From the NCBI GenBank assembly GCA_038087015.1, contig JASBNA010000008.1, positions 744,001-808,000 of the forward strand: a DNA stretch of 64,000 bases, in the 5' to 3' direction. The stretch is from Cerrena zonata. Taxonomy: Eukaryota; Basidiomycota; Agaricomycetes; Polyporales; Cerrenaceae. The position numbers were made by a program, and so were the translations under genes. Every line of letters begins with the position of its first letter. Position 1 is the first letter of the stretch. Below the pieces are notes generated by a model. It worked only from the letters and a program-made list of their open reading frames with translations. It made no database searches and was not told the origin of the DNA. Shown one piece after another: positions 60,177 to 64,000 of the stretch.

Positions 60177-60967
60177 TTACAATCCGATGATTCCGAGCAG
60201 ACCACCCAACAAACCGCCCAAGCCGAAGATGTTGATGACAGCGACGAGACGGAGGACGACAAGGAGGCCAACGTTGGCACTCGGAATACTAGTAATTAAA
60301 TTGCTTGTTAGCAACGCGCTTTTCAATAATGAATAGATTACTTACCCTGCACCGACAGCAGCAGCGACACCAGGAGCGACGACGTCCAAAGCAGTGAAGA
60401 AAGTGCTCAAGAAGACATCGACGTGGGCGGAGAGGATGACACTGATGATGGAGAATTTGCCCAAAACGAGGATGATAGACTATTACAAATACCGATTCAT
60501 TTCCGTCTACACAGGTAAATATTTATAGAAAGAGTCGAACATACCAAGAAGATGTTGAGGGAAATGCTAACGACAGCGGTAACATCAGCCTTGGCGACGA
60601 CAGTGTTCTTACTGAACTTCTTGATGTTCGTGGTGTGGGTAGTGAACGTGTCGCGAAGGTTGTTCAAGAGCGGGGTGGGGTCTTGCCCAGTGGCGGCCGC
60701 CTGGCCTGAGAAAAATAGCAGAAATATTAGTATACGTCTGTAGTAAATTTGGCTGAATAGTCGGGGCTTACTCAGTTGGGATACTATAGGAGAAACGGCG
60801 GCTTGGAGCTCCTGGAGAGCACTCATGACACCGGTAGCACCGGTGGCTTGAGTATCCCTGGTCTCGAGCTCGGCGAGAGGAGCAGGCTCAGCAATGGGGG
60901 TAGCGAATGCAACGGTCGCAAAACCGAAGATGGCGACGAGGGGGACGAAGAGCTTGGAGAACAACAT
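60177..60967 (-). CDS. Small secreted or membrane protein with Gly-rich C-terminus
   Basis: ATG 60965-60967 opens a signal peptide (MLFSKLFVPLVAIFGFATVA). The mature start ATPIAEPAPLAELETRD contains a possible ER-peptidase site. Following exons carry MSALQELQAAVSPIVSQL, GQDPTPLLNNLRDTFTTHTT and then hydrophobic helices (SIISVILSAHVDVF, GLLVVLRLVAVINIFGLGGL). The end is LLGGLLGIIGL with stop at 60177-60179. Four exons are inferred. I do not recognise a named family. The layout (signal, short helices, hydrophobic end) is common among abundant secreted proteins of mushroom-forming fungi. A TATA box at 61094-61101 supports strong expression. Confidence 0.65.
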
Positions 60968-61093
60968 TTTGAAAAGTTGCTTGGGGGTTGGAAAAAAAGC
61001 TGAGTGGCTTTGCGAGTGGGCTTGAACTCTTGAAAGAGGGCGCTGCTGCGATGTTGTCGAGAGCGTTGGGTCTTTCAGGTCAAACTCGACTCA

Positions 61094-61101
61094 TATTTAT
61101 A
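61094..61101 (-). promoter_or_regulatory. TATA box of the small secreted protein gene
   Basis: TATAAATA on the minus strand lies 127 nt upstream of the ATG at 60967. Confidence 0.5.
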
Positions 61102-61264
61102 CCTATTCCAATGTATACTCCGGGCCCTTTACGACGGAAAGCTGTAGTAGTCTCGGCCAAATACCCGAGAAGGATGGAGTGAACTAATCTGTCCTTCACA
61201 CACCCTGGATGATTGTTCCGCTCTGACTCCATGACAGATGAGGATGGAGAAGATGAGAATGCAT

Positions 61265-61621
61265 TCAGCTGTTGCTGCTTGTTTGGCAAGTCAGGAACAA
61301 GCTCATGCAGGGCGTGGTCAGAAAGTGGTCATACCCTACTTGGAGTTTGCGTGCTCTGTGGAGCGAATGAGAGTATCTGACAACCCATGAGACTTTGACC
61401 ATCTGTAGATAGTCGTAATTCTTCCTCATTGCATCGTGTACCGCTCCAAGGTCCATTGCGAGATTTTCGAGGATCTCAACAAGGTCTTCCTGACGGACAT
61501 AGAGGGCAGTCGGCGGCATACGCCTTTTCATTGTATTCCAATTGTATTCCATAACATAGTGATAGCGCGTCGACCCAGAGCCAACGCAATTCCCAAGGAG
61601 TGTGGTTAAATCTAGCATCAT
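61265..61621 (-). CDS. Weak gene candidate, unknown
   Basis: The minus frame has a helical, protein-like stretch (VRQEDLVEILENLAMDLGAV then HDAMRKNYDYLQMVK) followed by a possible GTCTCA donor. An upstream stretch (ARLSSRDALITEAFLVVKQR) precedes a GTAAGA donor and a TTTAAG acceptor, but the phases do not join cleanly. It may be one exon of a small gene or a relic. No family recognised. Confidence 0.3.
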   Translation of the reverse strand: MMLDLTTLLGNCVGSGSTRYHYVMEYNWNTMKRRMPPTALYVRQEDLVEILENLAMDLGAVHDAMRKNYDYLQMVKVSWVVRYSHSLHRARKLQVGYDHFLTTPCMSLFLTCQTSSNS

Positions 61622-63654
61622 CTTAAAGTGTGTGGTGAGTAATAATTAATTTCTTACCACAGTTGTCGTTGTTTGACAACCAGAAATGCTTCGGTAATTA
61701 GTGCGTCTCGGGATGACAGGCGCGCCTAGAAGGAATCCATACATTTCCGGAAGTTAGATAGTAATTGGATAGTCACAAAAGGTAAACAGGCCATCAATGC
61801 GGCTAGAATGTATTTCCTTAAGTGAGCACGTAACACCGAGAATAGGTCTGCTCAAGCACTTGTGGTCCAGCCAATCCCTAGCCTTTGTTCCATACATGAG
61901 GAATCCGCATTCATAGATTTCTCGCCGAGTTGTCGGGTAATTCGGGTGCAGTTACCTATGAGCTCCTATGAGCAGACTGGGTGGCGACGGTGCGGTACTA
62001 GAACCTCAACCAGCAAAAGTTCGGTTGAGACAGACATGCCTGACGCTGCCGTATGCCAAGAGCAGCAGTAAGAAAGTTGCGTTGAAATCGTAAGAGAATC
62101 TACAAAGAAACTTTAGGAGTGTTCTTTAGCCACCGGTTTCATGCTTCAGCGCATGCGCGGATGCTTGTCAGCTCTTGGAGGTACGAAGGCAAGGTCACAA
62201 CAATGTTAGACGCAAGCGGCTCATCATTGGGCCGGACATAGCCGCCCTTATCACCGGCTACTGTTTTCGTCGAGTCCTACCCACTGCTCATCATGAGAGC
62301 AACCCTTGAACGAGACTCTGTCTGGAACGATTTGCATTAGTTATAATGCGTCTTGCTCGCCTCGGAAATGAAGGGAATGTATCATATCACGCAAGTCGAA
62401 GCGTTCTACGTGATTGGACCGCGTTCGTATGTTTTGAAAGTGCAGAAACTTTCTCACCAATGCATCTTCCTAGATCTTCATCAGCCCTGTCATGGGCATT
62501 TTTGATTGGTGGTATGTTTTATCTCACGTTTTTCTTCCATTGTGGTTGGTCGAGCAGATTTCCGGGATCATATGGCTCAGATGATGCTTTCGTTCTTTCT
62601 CCCAGTTTCCCACTTCTATTACTCCCATACCACCCATACGAATATTCGGCTGCAAACATCTGGAAAAGGTAAATCTTGATTGCACTTACCCATGCTAAGT
62701 GCCGCACTAACTAATCTAAATCCCTGGCCTGGTTGTGAACAACATTTGCTCTAATAGCAATATTCTCAATGACTATAATTCGGACTCTGATCAGGACTCC
62801 ACGCATTTCATATCTGGTATTTTCGGATTAGAGCGATCGCTTCTTTGGCCGCATCTTGTCCGCCTCTAGGCTTACGCCATTGGACGACTATTCTATCTAA
62901 TTTCATCTGTTCCATCGACTACAACCTGTCAAACGCAAGGCGAGCCCTTCCGCAGCAATCTCACACATATGACTGGTTTTAGTCAATGTCAAGATGAGAA
63001 GCGTTCGACCTTGCTTCCAATTACACAGCAGAGTCACATTTTGCCCTCACATGTGCTCGGGTTTGCCGCTCACGCTGCCGTCTGAAACAATGCAATGACA
63101 TTAACATAGACTGCAGCCGAACTTCAAGGTCGAGATTGTGACCAGGAGGTCTCTTTCGGCCGTAACGATCTACGTTTCTGCTCTTCTCGCAGATCCGAAC
63201 TGTGGAGGAAGACAAACGAGTGTATTGTACTCTATACCCCTGAGACATAGATTCCATCTGCGACGCTCGAGAGCTACTAGATCACAGCTGGGCATAGCTA
63301 TGTACAGGAAAACCTCCCGAACAGCAACCGTTTCTGTTAGATTACTCTTCGCGCATCCTGCGGAACATGAGGAAGGCCGACCGCTTCCGGTTCTGGAGGT
63401 TTGTTTCTACAGACTTACAACAATTTCTGACAATTTCTTGGCATTTTAGGTCTGATCCAGCATGTATGGTGCGACCTACGCGGTTGAAGTTTGACAACCC
63501 CCCTTTCCCTTTCCTCAAGGCCTTCACCACTCTTTGGTGGTACCTGATTCTGACGCCGCGAAGTAGATCTACGCGCGCCCTTCATCTAAAAAAGAAACAT
63601 GCGGCACTTGGATCTTAGTAAATCACCGACCTCGGCATATTCGTCGCCTCTTTG
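61622..63654. other. Gene-poor stretch, nothing recognised
   Basis: Frames at 62346-62672 plus and 63138-63449 plus are open but lack signatures, splice support or a promoter. Confidence 0.4.
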
Positions 63655-63978
63655 ATGACCGACTACACTAGCATCACCACTCTAAACCATAAGTTACTTT
63701 TCCGCATAACATGCTACAACGAGTGAGTTTAGACTCTCGGCAAACTGAAAATAAACTAACAACATACTAGTGACGGAGCTCTTGGTCGTTATGTCCGTAT
63801 AGATGACCAGAATATCAAAACTGACTTCGACACTAACCAGATGTCTCCATTCAGACTGGTCTTCCCATCGACCTTCGATATGTTTTTTTCATATAGCTTC
63901 TGGTACGGTTCCGCGTCTTCCAAGTCGATCGTTTCTTACCCTAGTTTAGCCCAAAGGGCTTCTTTTCCCGAACGATGA
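63655..63978 (+). CDS. Small two-exon candidate gene, unknown
   Basis: ATG 63655 (MTDYTSITTLNHKLLFRIT) and a second exon at 63771-63978 (DGALGRYVRIDDQNIKTDF) join in frame across a 48-nt intron with a GTGAGT donor, CTAAC branch site and TAG acceptor. TGA is at 63976-63978. The frame is also open a little upstream, so more 5' exons are possible. The product is about 91 aa with no recognised domain. Support comes only from the good intron signals and the open second exon of 68 codons. Confidence 0.3.
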
Positions 63979-64000
63979 CATCGTACGGGATAGACGATTC

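Noticed and set aside
1..64000. CRISPR arrays, phage genes, prokaryotic operons or viral genes
   Set aside because: No regularly spaced repeats, no long intronless gene runs and no viral hallmark motifs were seen; intron structure is eukaryotic throughout.

Overview
The window looks like nuclear DNA of a filamentous basidiomycete, probably an agaricomycete. Genes are dense and split by many 45-70 nt introns with GTRNGT donors, CTRAY branch sites and YAG acceptors. The gene families present (FunK1 kinases, GH128 glucanase, Cdc4 myosin light chain, Tup1, GCP2, BBE-type oxidases, multi-intron RasGEF) are fungal. No bacterial operon, CRISPR array, phage or virus was seen. All gene models are hand-spliced from the sequence; no database search was possible.

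Layout. 0-12.7 kb is a duplication-rich block. A 5'-truncated, broken copy of a BBE-type FAD oxidase (450-1535) abuts a Tup1-type WD40 gene that has lost its N-terminal domain (1879-3634). An apparently intact FAD oxidase (4766-7284) follows, then two tandem F-box genes (7540-9633 and 10309-12417), each with U6 snRNA sequence upstream. 13.5-14.5 kb holds an isoprenylcysteine methyltransferase. 14.6-18.6 kb is gene-poor, with a 286-bp MITE-like element and a 35-bp perfect inverted repeat. 18.7-32 kb holds housekeeping and accessory genes: a 1038-aa RasGEF, a flavin monooxygenase of Baeyer-Villiger type, a Cue1-like CUE protein, mitoribosomal protein uS4m (with an apparent frameshift), an unknown protein and a multi-pass membrane protein. 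32.5-36.8 kb carries the cytoskeletal genes GCP2 (gamma-tubulin complex) and Cdc4, followed by a large multi-pass membrane protein of unknown role (37.2-39.6 kb). 41-46.7 kb is a tandem pair of FunK1 protein kinase-like genes with a gene-conversion tract and separate damage to each C-terminal tail. 47.9-49 kb is a secreted GH128 glucanase, and 49-52 kb is gene-poor. 52-54.5 kb is a ferric reductase. 55.3-59.6 kb is a prenylcysteine oxidase gene flanked by two divergent paralogues that resemble the small activating subunit of serine palmitoyltransferase. 60.2-61 kb is a small secreted or membrane protein. 61-64 kb has only weak gene candidates.

Functional links are mostly coincidental housekeeping neighbourhood. 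The most suggestive are the sphingolipid-type pair around the prenylcysteine oxidase, and the presence of both prenylcysteine methylation and degradation enzymes in one window. I found no convincing wholly new system. The strongest observations concern recent duplication, gene conversion and pseudogenisation.
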